Source: Bacillus cereus group sp. RP43
Lineage (GTDB): Bacteria; Bacillota; Bacilli; Bacillales; Bacillaceae_G
Reading direction: 5' to 3'
Length of the DNA: 64,000 nucleotides
Assembly: GCF_040459645.1 (NCBI RefSeq)
Contig: NZ_JARVHQ010000001.1
Coordinates: 3,844,001-3,908,000, forward strand
Shown here: positions 43,516 to 52,909 of the stretch, one piece after another
Layout: every line of letters begins with the position of its first letter
Numbering within the stretch: the stretch's first letter is position 1
Made by a program: the position numbers and the translations under genes
The notes under the pieces: generated by a model
What the model was told of the DNA's origin: nothing
Database searches by the model: none
The model's input: the letters and a program-made list of their open reading frames with translations, nothing else

Positions 43516-44592
43516 TTACTTTTTCGGTTCTGCTTTTTGGCCAAACTCTTTTTCCCAACGCTCTAAAATTTTGTCACGATTTTCTGCTGCCCATTTAAAG
43601 TCATTCTTTTTGTATAACTTTTCTGTCACATCTTTTGGGAATCCATCTGGAAGTTTATAATCGTTTTTAATTGTCGCAAATCCATTTTTCTCGAAGTATA
43701 ACTTCATTACATCATCTGTAATTGCCCAGTCTAAAAATGCTTGTGCTAATTTATCATTTTTCGCATTATCTTTCTTAATAAGTGCATTCGCTTCTACTTC
43801 CCAGCCTAGTCCTTCTTTCGGTAGTACCACTTCAACTGGCGCACCTTTTTGTTTCTCTTTTAAAGCGCTATAAACCATTGATACACCGACTGGATATTCA
43901 CCTGCGCCTGCTAATTTCGCTGGTTTTGAACCGGAATGAGTATAAGATGCCATATTATCATGAAGTTTTTTCATGTAATCCCAGCCTTTTTCCTCACCCA
44001 TAATTTGTAACCATGCAGAAACTGTTAAAAATCCCGTTCCAGAAGAAGCTGGATGTGGCATAACAAGCGTTCCTTTATACTCTGGTTTCGTTAAATCTTC
44101 ATATGATTCTGGCATCGGTAAATTTTTCTTCTTTAATTCTTCTTTATTTACAGCAATCCCTGTCATAAACGCAGTATTACCTACCCATTTTTCAGGTTTC
44201 TTATCATCTTTAAATTGAGGAAGGACACGATCCGCTCCTTTTGGAGAGTATTCTTTTAACATATCTTTTTTCTCTAAAGCTAATAGACTAGACGCCGCAG
44301 TTCCCCATACAACATCTGCTTGTGTATTTTTCCCTTCAGCTAGCAATTTCGCTGTAATAACGCCTGTTGAATCACGAACAATGTTCAACTTCACGTCTGG
44401 GTACTTCTGTTTAAAAGAATCAAGATAAATCGGTACAAGCTCTTCTTCAATCGCTGTGTAAACAGTTAATGATCCAGATAATTTATCATCTTTTACTTTT
44501 GCTCCAGCACTTTCTTCTTTCTTTGCACCACACCCCATTAATAACGAAAATACCATTCCAGTTGCTACAGCTTTAAAGATTGTTTTTTTCAC
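43516..44592 (-). CDS. phnS: Aminoethylphosphonate-binding lipoprotein
   Basis: A 358-residue substrate-binding lipoprotein: signal peptide with lipobox LLMGC (Cys near residue 21), then a type II periplasmic fold of the iron/phosphonate group (SLTVYTAIEEELVPIYLDSF, IVRDSTGVITAKLLAEG, ADVVWGTAASSLLALEK). It is the first gene of the phn operon. Regulation probably comes from the DeoR-type protein at the operon end. The upstream 44593-44790 gap holds no gene and no obvious operator I could read. Confidence 0.9.
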   Translation of the reverse strand: MKKTIFKAVATGMVFSLLMGCGAKKEESAGAKVKDDKLSGSLTVYTAIEEELVPIYLDSFKQKYPDVKLNIVRDSTGVITAKLLAEGKNTQADVVWGTAASSLLALEKKDMLKEYSPKGADRVLPQFKDDKKPEKWVGNTAFMTGIAVNKEELKKKNLPMPESYEDLTKPEYKGTLVMPHPASSGTGFLTVSAWLQIMGEEKGWDYMKKLHDNMASYTHSGSKPAKLAGAGEYPVGVSMVYSALKEKQKGAPVEVVLPKEGLGWEVEANALIKKDNAKNDKLAQAFLDWAITDDVMKLYFEKNGFATIKNDYKLPDGFPKDVTEKLYKKNDFKWAAENRDKILERWEKEFGQKAEPKK

Positions 44593-44791
44593 TGTTTCTC
44601 TCTCCTTTTACAAATCTTATGTACAACTCTAATATAAACAACTAGTGTAAAAGCAGTATTAAACCAACATTAATCTTTTGTTTGTTGTTTGTTTTTGTGT
44701 AATACGTTGCTACTTCTATGTTTTTTCGCATTTTTCTGCTAATATCAAACGTGAAATTTACAAATAATTAAAAAAACCTTTATAATCCCAC

Positions 44792-44828
44792 AAAAAAATG
44801 AGGCGTTTGTAAAAAACGCCTCATTTTT
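44792..44828 (-). terminator. Terminator of the 51-aa gene
   Basis: AAAAATGAGGCGTTT pairs with AAACGCCTCATTTTT. The stop codon of the small gene lies at the stem edge. Confidence 0.85.
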
Positions 44829-44976
44829 GTTTACCTTTTTTTGAATTACGATTTGCGTACTTCGCACTATTTTCTCCTTCATACTCTAATGCGAATTCTG
44901 CATCTGGTAAGCTTTCTTTCGGAGTTTTATTATTATTAATTGCTGCATTTTGTTTTACTTTTCTTTTTACCAACAT
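44821..44976 (-). CDS. Small basic, Asn/Lys-rich protein (51 aa)
   Basis: The frame begins MLVKRKVKQNAAINNNK, carries LPDAEFALEYEGENSAKYA in the middle and ends NRNSKKGKQK. AGGTGAGT precedes the ATG. The EFA core between basic ends is reminiscent of gamma-type small acid-soluble spore proteins, but I cannot assign a family. Terminator directly at the stop supports a real gene. Confidence 0.6.
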   Translation of the reverse strand: MLVKRKVKQNAAINNNKTPKESLPDAEFALEYEGENSAKYANRNSKKGKQK

Positions 44977-45121
44977 ACTCACCTGCTCTCACTAAATAAC
45001 TTTCTATTCTAGTTTGAAACAACTTACAGTAATTATTACTGGGAAGTGTTAACAAGTACATAAGAGCTTATATATGGAAATACTACATACGAACAAGCCA
45101 TTACAAAAAGGAGCGATGACT

Positions 45122-45457
45122 TTGAAGGAGAAAGAAACGATTCAATCGCCAATTTTAGACGAGACGCTCCCTCATCAAATGAATTTTCCCTCTTTTAAAG
45201 GAACAGGAAAACAAATGCAACAACCTTTTATTAATCAATACGATGTTGTAATTGGAGACAGTAAATACAATTCCACTAACAGTCCTCTTAATAATTGGAG
45301 TGATGAGGTAGACCCTGCCATTATGGCTGGGGAAGAATGGATCCATCCTACAAATGATATTGGGTGGATTTCAGAAGAAAATCAAGAACTACTAAAAAAC
45401 GAAGTTGATAACAAAAACGATGCTTTTATGCACCCTCAATTTGGAATTAACGATTAA
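45122..45457 (+). CDS. DUF3905-like protein
   Basis: The protein contains WSDEVDPAIMAGEEWIHPTN and DIGWISEENQELL, which I recall as the conserved core of DUF3905 in sporulating Bacillus. No signal peptide or membrane helix is present. TTG 45122 is favoured as start because AAAGGAG lies 7 bases before; an ATG at 45116 is too close to that RBS and one at 45074 has none. 111 residues. Function unknown. Confidence 0.7.
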   Translation: MKEKETIQSPILDETLPHQMNFPSFKGTGKQMQQPFINQYDVVIGDSKYNSTNSPLNNWSDEVDPAIMAGEEWIHPTNDIGWISEENQELLKNEVDNKNDAFMHPQFGIND

Positions 45458-45493
45458 AAAAACCATTCTACCTAACGTAGGTAGAATGGTTTC
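45457..45493. terminator. Bidirectional terminator
   Basis: AAACCATTCTACCT pairs with GGTAGAATGGTTT between convergent genes. Confidence 0.88.
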
Positions 45494-45496
45494 ATA

Positions 45497-46846
45497 CTAT
45501 CCAATAATAATTCTCTCTTTCGGATATTTATAACGAGGTGGTTGTTCTCTTCCACCACTAGCTAATATAAATGTTAAAATACCGACGCGTCCGATAAACA
45601 TAAGTACAATGAGTACAAGTTTACCAACAGTTGTTAACTCTGGAGTAATACCTGTTGATAGTCCTGTCGTCCCGAAAGCAGAACAAACTTCAACTATTAA
45701 ACTCATAAGTGGCACATTTTCCGTAATGGATAAAATAAATAGCGCTGAGGCACATAATAAAATCCCCATTGTCATAACAACAGATGCTTTCAACACGTCC
45801 TCTTCATGTAGCTGACGTTTGAAAACACGGACTGTTCTCCCGCCTCTTGCAAATGTATATAACGATAATATACTAACTGCAAATGTTGTTGTACGTATTC
45901 CGCCCCCAACTGAACTTGGAGATGCTCCAATGAACATTAATATACTCATAAATAAAAGCGTTGGTTGTGATAATTCACGTATGTCCATTGTAGCAAGTCC
46001 ACCACTTCGCGTCGTCACAGATTGGAATAATGTATAAAATACAGTTTCATGCCATGACTTCCCCACTAAAAAATGATTTCGTTCTAATAGAAAAATCATA
46101 ATTGTTCCAACAGTAACGAGTGCAAAAAATGTCGTTGTCGTCAATTTTGTAAATAATGAAAAGCGAAATAGTTGTTGTCGCCTTTTACTAAGGAATTGTT
46201 TTACTTCCATTAACACTGGGAAACCGATAGCTCCTAAAATAATAAGCAACATATGAATCATTTGAACAATATAATCTTTTTTGTACGGAATAAGTGATTG
46301 TCCTGTTAAATCAAATCCTCCGTTCGTTGTTGCGCTCACAGCGGCAAAGAAACCGTGAAAATAAGCTTCTTGCCAAGTCGAGAAATATAGTAAAAATCTT
46401 GTACCTAACAGTATTGCTCCGATGAGTTCTATCGAAATAATTACAATTAAAATAGAACGCATCAATTCTACAAGGCCCGATAAATTTCCTTGGTTATGGT
46501 CTGCCATAATTAACCTTCTTCGCTGCAAACCAATCTTTTTACCCGTTATAATCCAAACGAATGTACCAAGTGCCATAATTCCTAATCCGCCTAATTGTAA
46601 AATCAGGGCTAAAACAATAATTCCTGCTGTTGTAAACGTATCTGAAATCGTAACAACAGACAGCCCTGTAACACTTACCGCACTAACTGATGTAAATAGC
46701 GCATCTATAAATGTCCATTTCACGCCAGGCTTCGTAACAAATGGTAAACTAAGTAAAATTACCGATACAACTACCGCTAGTAAATAAAATACAACGATAA
46801 GTTGCACGGGACGTAACTTTTGTAAAAACTTTTTTATATCTCTCAT
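45497..46846 (-). CDS. Ktr-type potassium uptake channel subunit (KtrB/KtrD family)
   Basis: A 449-residue SKT-superfamily channel with four M1-P-M2 repeats. Selectivity-filter segments are visible as AVSVTGLSV, AVSATTNGGFDL, QSVTTRSGGLATM and CSAFGTTGLSTG. Length and N-terminus match KtrD of B. subtilis. Ktr channels need a cytosolic RCK ring protein (KtrA or KtrC), which is not in this window. It follows a FAD oxidoreductase gene by 23 bp. A second homologue is at 52910-54229. Confidence 0.92.
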   Translation of the reverse strand: MRDIKKFLQKLRPVQLIVVFYLLAVVVSVILLSLPFVTKPGVKWTFIDALFTSVSAVSVTGLSVVTISDTFTTAGIIVLALILQLGGLGIMALGTFVWIITGKKIGLQRRRLIMADHNQGNLSGLVELMRSILIVIISIELIGAILLGTRFLLYFSTWQEAYFHGFFAAVSATTNGGFDLTGQSLIPYKKDYIVQMIHMLLIILGAIGFPVLMEVKQFLSKRRQQLFRFSLFTKLTTTTFFALVTVGTIMIFLLERNHFLVGKSWHETVFYTLFQSVTTRSGGLATMDIRELSQPTLLFMSILMFIGASPSSVGGGIRTTTFAVSILSLYTFARGGRTVRVFKRQLHEEDVLKASVVMTMGILLCASALFILSITENVPLMSLIVEVCSAFGTTGLSTGITPELTTVGKLVLIVLMFIGRVGILTFILASGGREQPPRYKYPKERIIIG

Positions 46847-46869
46847 TCCATCACTTCGCTACCTTTTTT

Positions 46870-48063
46870 CTATCGATTAAATAAAGAAAAATCATCACTT
46901 TCTTCATTTGTAAATAACTGCTGAAATAGTTTCGCAAATACCATTCCGTATACAGTTCCATTTCCCCCATACGGCAGTGCGTAATATAAATTATGTATTT
47001 TTTTATCTTCTTTTAAAATAGGAAGACCGTCATGACTGCCACCAAATGCTGCTGCCCAATAGTACTCTGCCTGTATATTTTTATACTGCGGGAACATTTC
47101 TTTTACAATGTTAATAAGGAGATCACGCTTATGCAATAATTTTGTATCGCCGATTTTTTGAATTTTCAGCGCCTCATCTAATCCGCCTACAATAATGCGG
47201 TTTTGATACGTTCGACTATACAAATACGGACGTGCTGTTTCCCAAATTAATGATTGCTCATGCCAGCCTTCAAAATGATCTATCTTATTGGTCACAACGG
47301 CATAAGACGTTTCTACTGTTGTATTTTTTTCTTTCTTTCCAAAAATTGCTTCATAGCCTGTCGCCATAATAATATTCTTTGCTACGATTTTATTTCCTGT
47401 ATTCGTGTAACATATTAAATCATTTTGGATTTGTTTGATATGTAATGCCTCTGTATGTTCATATATAGTAGCGCCCATTTGCTTCGCTTTATGCAAAAGA
47501 CTATGTGCTAATAAATACGGGTTCACTTCTGCATCACCGCTTGTATATAACGCTGCTTGTTTTGCAAATGAATAACGTTTCTTAATATCAGACTCTGTAA
47601 AATATTCAACCGGAAATCCATAATGGCGTAACGTATTATATTCTTCTTGTAAAAATGAAATATCCTCATCTCTACTTGCATAATACAAACTATTTCGCGG
47701 AATAAAATGGGGATCAATATCGAGAGTCGGTACAACCTTCTCCATTGTTTGCAGCGCTTCATAACAAAGTCTATATGCTCGTACCCCTTTCTCTTCACCA
47801 AATGTATGAATAAGAGAGGTTAACGATTTATCATTAACAAATTGTAATAATCCTGTATTTGCAGCTGTGCTACCACATGCAATTGCTCTTTTTTCAATGA
47901 GCATAACACGCATTCCAATTTTAGCTAACGAATACGCTATATGAGCACCTGCTTCTCCACTTCCAATTACTAGTACATCACATATCATATCATTTTCTAA
48001 CGTTGGATAACAAGGTACAGAAACTCCAGCACTCCAAAACAACTTACCAGTCATAAGTTTCAT
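46870..48063 (-). CDS. FAD-dependent oxidoreductase, DAO family
   Basis: A 397-residue protein of the glycine oxidase/D-amino acid oxidase clan: dinucleotide fold CDVLVIGSGEAGAH at residues about 28-41, IEKRAIACGSTAANTG at the second strand, and a C-terminal FAD contact GGSHDGLPIL and YGGNGTVYGM. The substrate is a primary or secondary amine in most relatives; which one here is unknown. It is 23 bp upstream of the Ktr gene, probably by chance of operon packing. Confidence 0.85.
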   Translation of the reverse strand: MKLMTGKLFWSAGVSVPCYPTLENDMICDVLVIGSGEAGAHIAYSLAKIGMRVMLIEKRAIACGSTAANTGLLQFVNDKSLTSLIHTFGEEKGVRAYRLCYEALQTMEKVVPTLDIDPHFIPRNSLYYASRDEDISFLQEEYNTLRHYGFPVEYFTESDIKKRYSFAKQAALYTSGDAEVNPYLLAHSLLHKAKQMGATIYEHTEALHIKQIQNDLICYTNTGNKIVAKNIIMATGYEAIFGKKEKNTTVETSYAVVTNKIDHFEGWHEQSLIWETARPYLYSRTYQNRIIVGGLDEALKIQKIGDTKLLHKRDLLINIVKEMFPQYKNIQAEYYWAAAFGGSHDGLPILKEDKKIHNLYYALPYGGNGTVYGMVFAKLFQQLFTNEESDDFSLFNR

Positions 48064-48116
48064 AATTATACTCCTACAATGTATTTTTCTCCTTCCTATG
48101 TTTCGTCATTTTCCAT

Positions 48117-48150
48117 AAAAAAATCCAACTAACATAAGCTAGTTGGATTT
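48117..48150 (-). terminator. Terminator of the phaRBC operon
   Basis: AAATCCAACTA pairs with TAGTTGGATTT just after the phaC stop codon. Confidence 0.85.
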
Positions 48151-48157
48151 CTTCTCT

Positions 48158-49243
48158 TTAATTAGAACGCTCTTCAAGCCAATTTCCAACCGTCGGATAT
48201 GTTTGCTTTACAGCCGTTCCACCATACACAATAGACATATGTCCTGTCGGTAAACATACATACTGTTTATCCGTGCTAGAAATATGATCAAGTAAAGCCT
48301 CTACTTGACATGGCAAAGCAATATGATCACGTTTCGCGGAAATATTTAAGACATTCGCCTTAATATTTGCAAGGTCTACCTTTTGTCCGCGAATAACGAG
48401 TTCACCCTTCACTAATTTATTATTTTGATAAAAATCACGAATCCATTGTCTATAAGATTCACCCGGGAACGGAATACCATCGCCTACCCACTTTTGAACT
48501 AATTTCCAACTTTCGACGAAGCGCTCATTTTCTGAACGATCGACTAAAGCAACATATGGACCGACAAAGTTTGTAATTGGTTTTAACATCTTATTTCCGA
48601 AATCAATCATTTCTGGCGGAATATTTCCGAATGTATCAACCGCTTTATCTAAATTGAAATATTTCTCATCTAATAAAGGACCGTATAACCCTGTTTCAGA
48701 GAAATCAAAAGGACTTGTCATAAAAATCAAGTTTCGAATTGGCATGTCCGGATGAAGCGCTGCATAAATAGATGTTAACGTTCCACCCATGCAATAACCA
48801 AGTAAAGAAATTTCGTCCGATTTTGCAGTTCTCATTACTTTTTTCACTGCTTTTGCAATATAATCGAACACGAAATCATCAAACTTCAAATGACTATCTT
48901 CTAAACCAAATGTACCCCAATCAAGCATATACACATCGAAACCACGATCTACTAAATATTCCACTAAACTATTTCCTGGAGTTAAATCCATAATATACGG
49001 TTTATTAATAAGAGCGTATATTAATAAGATTGGAACTCTCTGTGTTTTTTCTTGTTTTGGAATGTAACGATAAAGCTTCGTTTTATTCTTCGTCCAAATA
49101 ACCTCTTTCGGTGTTAAACCAACTTGTGGTTCTGGTTCGCGTAATAAAATTTCGCTCGCTCTTTTCACACGTCGATATGCTTTACGATATTCTTCTGGGT
49201 ACAACTCCAATTGCTTTTCCCATTCCGTTACGAATGTAGTCAT
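48158..49243 (-). CDS. phaC: Class IV polyhydroxyalkanoate synthase, catalytic subunit
   Basis: The 361-residue protein has an alpha/beta-hydrolase fold with the lipase-like box GYCMGG (nucleophile Cys near residue 151), an Asp in ISAKRDHIALP, and His in PTGHMSIVYGG. Length fits class IV (PhaC with PhaR), as in Bacillus. ATG 49243 is favoured, since AAGGAG lies 11 bases before; a frame to 49267 reads into the upstream hairpin side. It polymerises (R)-3-hydroxyacyl-CoA. Confidence 0.96.
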   Translation of the reverse strand: MTTFVTEWEKQLELYPEEYRKAYRRVKRASEILLREPEPQVGLTPKEVIWTKNKTKLYRYIPKQEKTQRVPILLIYALINKPYIMDLTPGNSLVEYLVDRGFDVYMLDWGTFGLEDSHLKFDDFVFDYIAKAVKKVMRTAKSDEISLLGYCMGGTLTSIYAALHPDMPIRNLIFMTSPFDFSETGLYGPLLDEKYFNLDKAVDTFGNIPPEMIDFGNKMLKPITNFVGPYVALVDRSENERFVESWKLVQKWVGDGIPFPGESYRQWIRDFYQNNKLVKGELVIRGQKVDLANIKANVLNISAKRDHIALPCQVEALLDHISSTDKQYVCLPTGHMSIVYGGTAVKQTYPTVGNWLEERSN

Positions 49244-49276
49244 TTTTTCTATCTCCTTTTTGGTCAATTTCTTTCT

Positions 49277-49320
49277 AAAAAAAGAAGTGCATTCCTGCTA
49301 TGGATATGCACTTTTTTCTT
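49277..49320 (-). terminator. Hairpin between phaB and phaC
   Basis: AGAAGTGCAT pairs with ATGCACTTTTTT. It may partly end transcription after phaB or set the dose of phaC. Confidence 0.65.
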
Positions 49321-49326
49321 ACTTCA

Positions 49327-50070
49327 TTACATGTATAATCCGCCGTTAATGTTTAATTGCTGACCTGTGATATACGCACCGTCACGGCATAGATATACTA
49401 CACCTTTTGCAATTTCATCAGCTTGACCAAAACGTTTTTTCGGGATTTTCGCAACGATTTTTTGACGCACTTCTTCTGGTACTTCTGCTACCATTTCAGT
49501 ATCAATAAATCCTGGGCAAATTGCGTTTACAGTTACATTTGTTCTTGCAAGTTCTAACGCTAATGATTTTGTAAATCCTAGCATACCTGCTTTTGCTGCT
49601 GAGTAGTTTGTTTGTCCAAATCCACCAGCTTGGCCAATAATAGAAGAAATACTAATGATTCTTCCTTCTTCTGCTTCCGATATGTATGGAAGTACCGCGC
49701 TTGTCGTATTAAATACACTGCTTAAGTTCACGTCAATTACGCGCTCCCAATCTTCACGATTTAATTTTTTGAATGTACGATCTCTTGTAATACCAGCATT
49801 ATTAACAAGAATATCAACTTTACCAAAATGATTCACAGCTTCTTCTACAAGTCTATTTGCATCTTCTACTTTAGAAACATCCGCTTGAACTGCATAAACG
49901 TCATGTCCTTCTTTGCCTAATTCATTTACTAAGTTTTCAGCTGCCTCTTTACTGCTGTTATAGTTAATAACAACTTTTGCTCCCTCTTGTGCTAATGCTA
50001 CTGTAATTGCTTTTCCAATTCCTTTTGCCCCACCTGTTACGATTGCTACTTTGCCATTTAATTGAACCAT
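49327..50070 (-). CDS. phaB: Acetoacetyl-CoA reductase
   Basis: A 247-residue short-chain dehydrogenase: cofactor motif TGGAKGIGKAI near residue 12, NNAG, catalytic Ser in SISSIIGQAGG and YSAAKAG for Tyr and Lys. It reduces acetoacetyl-CoA to (R)-3-hydroxybutyryl-CoA, the monomer for PhaC encoded next. It is close to FabG, but the context between phaR and phaC identifies it. Confidence 0.95.
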   Translation of the reverse strand: MVQLNGKVAIVTGGAKGIGKAITVALAQEGAKVVINYNSSKEAAENLVNELGKEGHDVYAVQADVSKVEDANRLVEEAVNHFGKVDILVNNAGITRDRTFKKLNREDWERVIDVNLSSVFNTTSAVLPYISEAEEGRIISISSIIGQAGGFGQTNYSAAKAGMLGFTKSLALELARTNVTVNAICPGFIDTEMVAEVPEEVRQKIVAKIPKKRFGQADEIAKGVVYLCRDGAYITGQQLNINGGLYM

Positions 50071-50222
50071 TTCTTTTCCCCCTTAAATGAATTTGTGAAC
50101 GATTGTTATGAATCATTTTGGTACTCATACTAATTGAGTCCATATATTAATTATGTTTCGTTGTTTATACATGAAAAGGGATTCTCCCTCTCTCTTTTAC
50201 ACGTTATAAACAAACGCGATTA

Positions 50223-50705
50223 TCATTTTTTATTTTCTTGCTTATTTACAGGCTTTACTTCTTCTTTTACAGGTACTTGTAGTTTAGCTAGTACTGCATT
50301 TTGCTTTTCTAGCAATTCTAAAATTTGATCAACTTTCGTTTCTAACGTGCGCATATCTTGTTTTACTTTCGTAACATCACGCTTTAATGTAGGAGCTTGT
50401 CCTAATGAATCCACTTTCTCTTCTAGAATTTCCTCGATGTTATCAACTTTATTTTCTAAGTTAATAACAAGCGTAGCTACTCTAGCGATATCCTCTCTCG
50501 TCGGCACATTCACCTGTTCTAAATAATTTTTTGTCGTATCATTTAATGCTTTTTGATAAAACAAATTCAAATCTAGAACGCTGCCCATCCAAGCAGAATA
50601 TTCTTCTGTTTTAATTGTTTCATTGAGCGCTTTCCCCCAAAATGTTTCGGTTTGTTCATAAGCATTTTTCCATGCTTGCAATGGATCGAATTTTTGATCA
50701 ATCAC
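50223..50705 (-). CDS. phaR: PHA synthase subunit PhaR
   Basis: The 160-residue protein begins IDQKFDPLQAWKNAYEQTE and is mostly helical, with a coiled-coil stretch (NLENKVDNIEEILEEKVDSL) towards the C-terminus and a Lys-rich end. GTG 50705 is taken as start because it gives the known PhaR length; the frame continues upstream to 50753. PhaR is needed for PhaC activity in class IV synthases. It is the first gene of phaRBC. Confidence 0.93.
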   Translation of the reverse strand: MIDQKFDPLQAWKNAYEQTETFWGKALNETIKTEEYSAWMGSVLDLNLFYQKALNDTTKNYLEQVNVPTREDIARVATLVINLENKVDNIEEILEEKVDSLGQAPTLKRDVTKVKQDMRTLETKVDQILELLEKQNAVLAKLQVPVKEEVKPVNKQENKK

Positions 50706-50821
50706 TTCGCCTACACTCCCTTTTTCGTTTTTGAAACAATTCAACCTATTCACTATTTTCTAATATTCCGAATAAAACTTCAAGTAAATATTTTATTTTT
50801 CTTTATTTTCCAACAAATACA

Positions 50822-50850
50822 TTGACATTAAAAACAGATAGGTGTAAATT
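50822..50850 (+). promoter_or_regulatory. Putative phaQ promoter
   Basis: TTGACA and TAAATT are 17 bases apart. A near-palindrome GTGTAAATTGCAC overlaps the -10 and may be the PhaQ autoregulatory site. Confidence 0.5.
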
Positions 50851-50903
50851 GCACTTATAAGCAAAAAATTCTATCTAACTGATTCATGAGGTGATGCACA
50901 ATC

Positions 50904-51356
50904 ATGCTACATAATGAACCAGAACACCCAGAAAGTTTGGAAAAAAACCAAGCGAAACAACCAAACTCCATGCCAAAAAACTTCTTAGTTCCTTTCTTAC
51001 TTCTCTGTCTAAAAGACTGGAGTCTTCATGGTTACAAACTTATTCAAATGCTAATGGACATCGGCTTTTCTTCTGTTGACCAAGGTAATGTGTATAGGAC
51101 ACTACGCAAATTAGAAAAAGAAAATCTTATTTCTTCTACTTGGGATACAAGCGAAGGCGGGCCAGCGAAACGAATTTATTCTTTAACAGAATATGGAGAG
51201 CAATATTTAACAACATGTGCGACTTCTTTTGAACATTATCAAAATATGTTGCGGACATTTTTTACGTTATACACCAATGCATTCTTTCCATTTTCTACTT
51301 CTCCAGAAAAGGATGAAAAGGATTCTTCATCTTCACCTGGTGGTACAGCAGAGTAA
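50904..51356 (+). CDS. phaQ: PadR-family repressor PhaQ
   Basis: The 150-residue protein has a PadR-type winged HTH: LVPFLLLCLKDWSLHGYKLIQ, NVYRTLRKLEKENLISS and the wing GGPAKRIYSLTEYGEQYL. The tail is Ser-rich and acidic. In Bacillus, PhaQ represses phaQ-phaP and is released by PHA polymer itself. It is divergent from phaR, with about 200 bp between start codons, and precedes phaP by 42 bp. Confidence 0.93.
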   Translation: MLHNEPEHPESLEKNQAKQPNSMPKNFLVPFLLLCLKDWSLHGYKLIQMLMDIGFSSVDQGNVYRTLRKLEKENLISSTWDTSEGGPAKRIYSLTEYGEQYLTTCATSFEHYQNMLRTFFTLYTNAFFPFSTSPEKDEKDSSSSPGGTAE

Positions 51357-51398
51357 TCTGCGTTCACAATATGCAAAAAAACATTTGGAGGTCAAACA

Positions 51399-51923
51399 AT
51401 GGAAACTAAGCCATACGAATTAGTCGATGCATTTTGGAAAAACTGGTCTCAATCTCTTTCCCTTTTCTCTTCAGCTGGGAAACAATTAGAACAACTTACT
51501 TTAGAAACATTAAAACAACAACAAGACGCTTTGCATAAATTAACATCAGGAGTAGATGAACTAGAAAAAGAACTACACCAATTCACTGCTCAGTTCAATA
51601 ACCAATATACAGACTATGTGAAGCAATTAACTGGAAACTCCTTAAATGATCAAATTAACGAGTGGCAAGAAAAGTGGAATGAGCTTTCTAATCAAATGCA
51701 CCAACTTACTGTTTCGCCTACGAAAACATCTTTGTCTATTCTTACTCAAACTAGCGGCCAATTTGAAGAAACAACAAAACACTTTATCGAACAACAACAG
51801 TCGCAACGTGAAGAGGTTCAAAAACAGTTAAACGTTTTTTTGGGAGAGTTCAAGTCCAAACAACTCGAACTCGCAAAGCAGTTCGAGGAAAACTCAAAAA
51901 ATCTATTTACTTCCATCAAGTAA
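51399..51923 (+). CDS. phaP: Phasin PhaP (granule-associated)
   Basis: A 174-residue, almost wholly helical protein rich in Gln, Leu and Lys, with heptad-like patterns (LETLKQQQDALHKLTSGVDE) and no Cys, as expected of a phasin that coats PHA granules. It lies between phaQ and phaJ and has a GGAGG RBS. Confidence 0.93.
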   Translation: METKPYELVDAFWKNWSQSLSLFSSAGKQLEQLTLETLKQQQDALHKLTSGVDELEKELHQFTAQFNNQYTDYVKQLTGNSLNDQINEWQEKWNELSNQMHQLTVSPTKTSLSILTQTSGQFEETTKHFIEQQQSQREEVQKQLNVFLGEFKSKQLELAKQFEENSKNLFTSIK

Positions 51924-52024
51924 GAAAAATGTGGCAACTAACTGCAGCACAAACAAAACTCTTTCTTCCTCCTACTACATCAAGATGGCTTACATTTTTC
52001 GATATGGAAAAGAAGGAGGACAAA

Positions 52025-52468
52025 ATGAATCCATTTCAAGAAGCACAAACTGTTCCGGAGCTTCGTTACGATGAGATTCAAGTCGGTGATCAAGCATCAC
52101 TTACAAAAAAAATTACGGATGATGACGTTATCAATTTTGCAAAATTGACTGGAGATGTAAATCCTATTCACATTCTAGACTCTTTTGCAAAAACGACAAT
52201 GTTCAAAGAACGTATTGCCCATGGCATGCTCGTTTCAAGTTTTATTTCTACCATTCTTGGAACGAAACTCCCTGGCAAAAATACGATTTATTTATCACAA
52301 AATGTTTCATTCCGTGCTCCTGTCAAAATCGGTGATACACTTCGCGTTGTGGCAGAAGTTATTAAAAAACGGGACGATAAAAAAATCATTACATTGCAAA
52401 CAAACATATATAATCAATCTGATGATATTGTCGTAGAAGGTACAGCGACAATACTGAAAAAAGAGTAG
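52025..52468 (+). CDS. phaJ: (R)-specific enoyl-CoA hydratase, MaoC family
   Basis: The 147-residue protein has a hot-dog fold with the hydratase-2 motif: ITDDDVINFAKLTGDVNPIH with catalytic Asp and His, then RIAHGMLVSSF. ATG 52025 follows AGAAGGAGG; a frame to 51929 exists but lacks an RBS. It converts enoyl-CoA from beta-oxidation to (R)-3-hydroxyacyl-CoA, supplying PhaC. Confidence 0.93.
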   Translation: MNPFQEAQTVPELRYDEIQVGDQASLTKKITDDDVINFAKLTGDVNPIHILDSFAKTTMFKERIAHGMLVSSFISTILGTKLPGKNTIYLSQNVSFRAPVKIGDTLRVVAEVIKKRDDKKIITLQTNIYNQSDDIVVEGTATILKKE

Positions 52469-52488
52469 CAAATTTGCTACTCTTTTTT
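52457..52488 (+). terminator. Terminator of phaQPJ
   Basis: AAGAGTAGCA pairs with TGCTACTCTT, followed by TTTT. The phaJ stop codon lies in the stem. Confidence 0.85.
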
Positions 52489-52610
52489 CTATCCAAGAAC
52501 TTCTAATCACACCGTTTACTTCCGTGTATGAGTACGTCATTTACACATAAAATAACGTTACCAGATAGCACTTAGCTAAACTGGATTACTCTTTAAGGAT
52601 GTGTATCAAC

Positions 52611-52796
52611 ATGGTGAAAACAAACAAATTACTAGTTCCGGGTGCAGAGCAAGCACTTGAACAATTCAAATATGAAATCGCACAAGAATTCGGTGTAAGC
52701 TTAGGATCTAATACAGCATCTCGTTCTAACGGATCAGTTGGCGGTGAAGTAACGAAACGTCTTGTTGCTTTAGCTCAACAACAATTACGCGGATAA
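52611..52796 (+). CDS. Alpha/beta-type small acid-soluble spore protein
   Basis: The 61-residue protein has both SASP landmarks: [11 protein letters not shown], containing the germination-protease (GPR) cleavage site after the first helix, and [16 protein letters not shown] at the end. Such proteins saturate spore DNA and protect it from UV. AAGGATGTG lies before ATG 52611; an upstream in-frame ATG at 52599 lacks an RBS. Transcription by sigma-G is expected, but I could not place its promoter with confidence. Confidence 0.96.
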   Translation: MVKTNKLLVPGAEQALEQFKYEIAQEFGVSLGSNTASRSNGSVGGEVTKRLVALAQQQLRG

Positions 52797-52812
52797 CTAT
52801 ATAACCTATGGC

Positions 52813-52847
52813 TTAGAGGCAGATATTCTCTGCCTCTTTCTTTTTTA
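52813..52847 (+). terminator. Terminator of the spore protein gene
   Basis: AGAGGCAG pairs with CTGCCTCT, followed by TTCTTTTTT. Confidence 0.88.
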
Positions 52848-52909
52848 ACATACATAATAGTGCTTCTTCACATACTAGTAAGAGCAAATCGAAAGGAACG
52901 ATATGTGAA

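Noticed and set aside
45116..45457. ATG 45116 as start of the DUF3905-like gene
   Set aside because: The Shine-Dalgarno AAAGGAG ends only two bases before that ATG. TTG 45122 has correct spacing.
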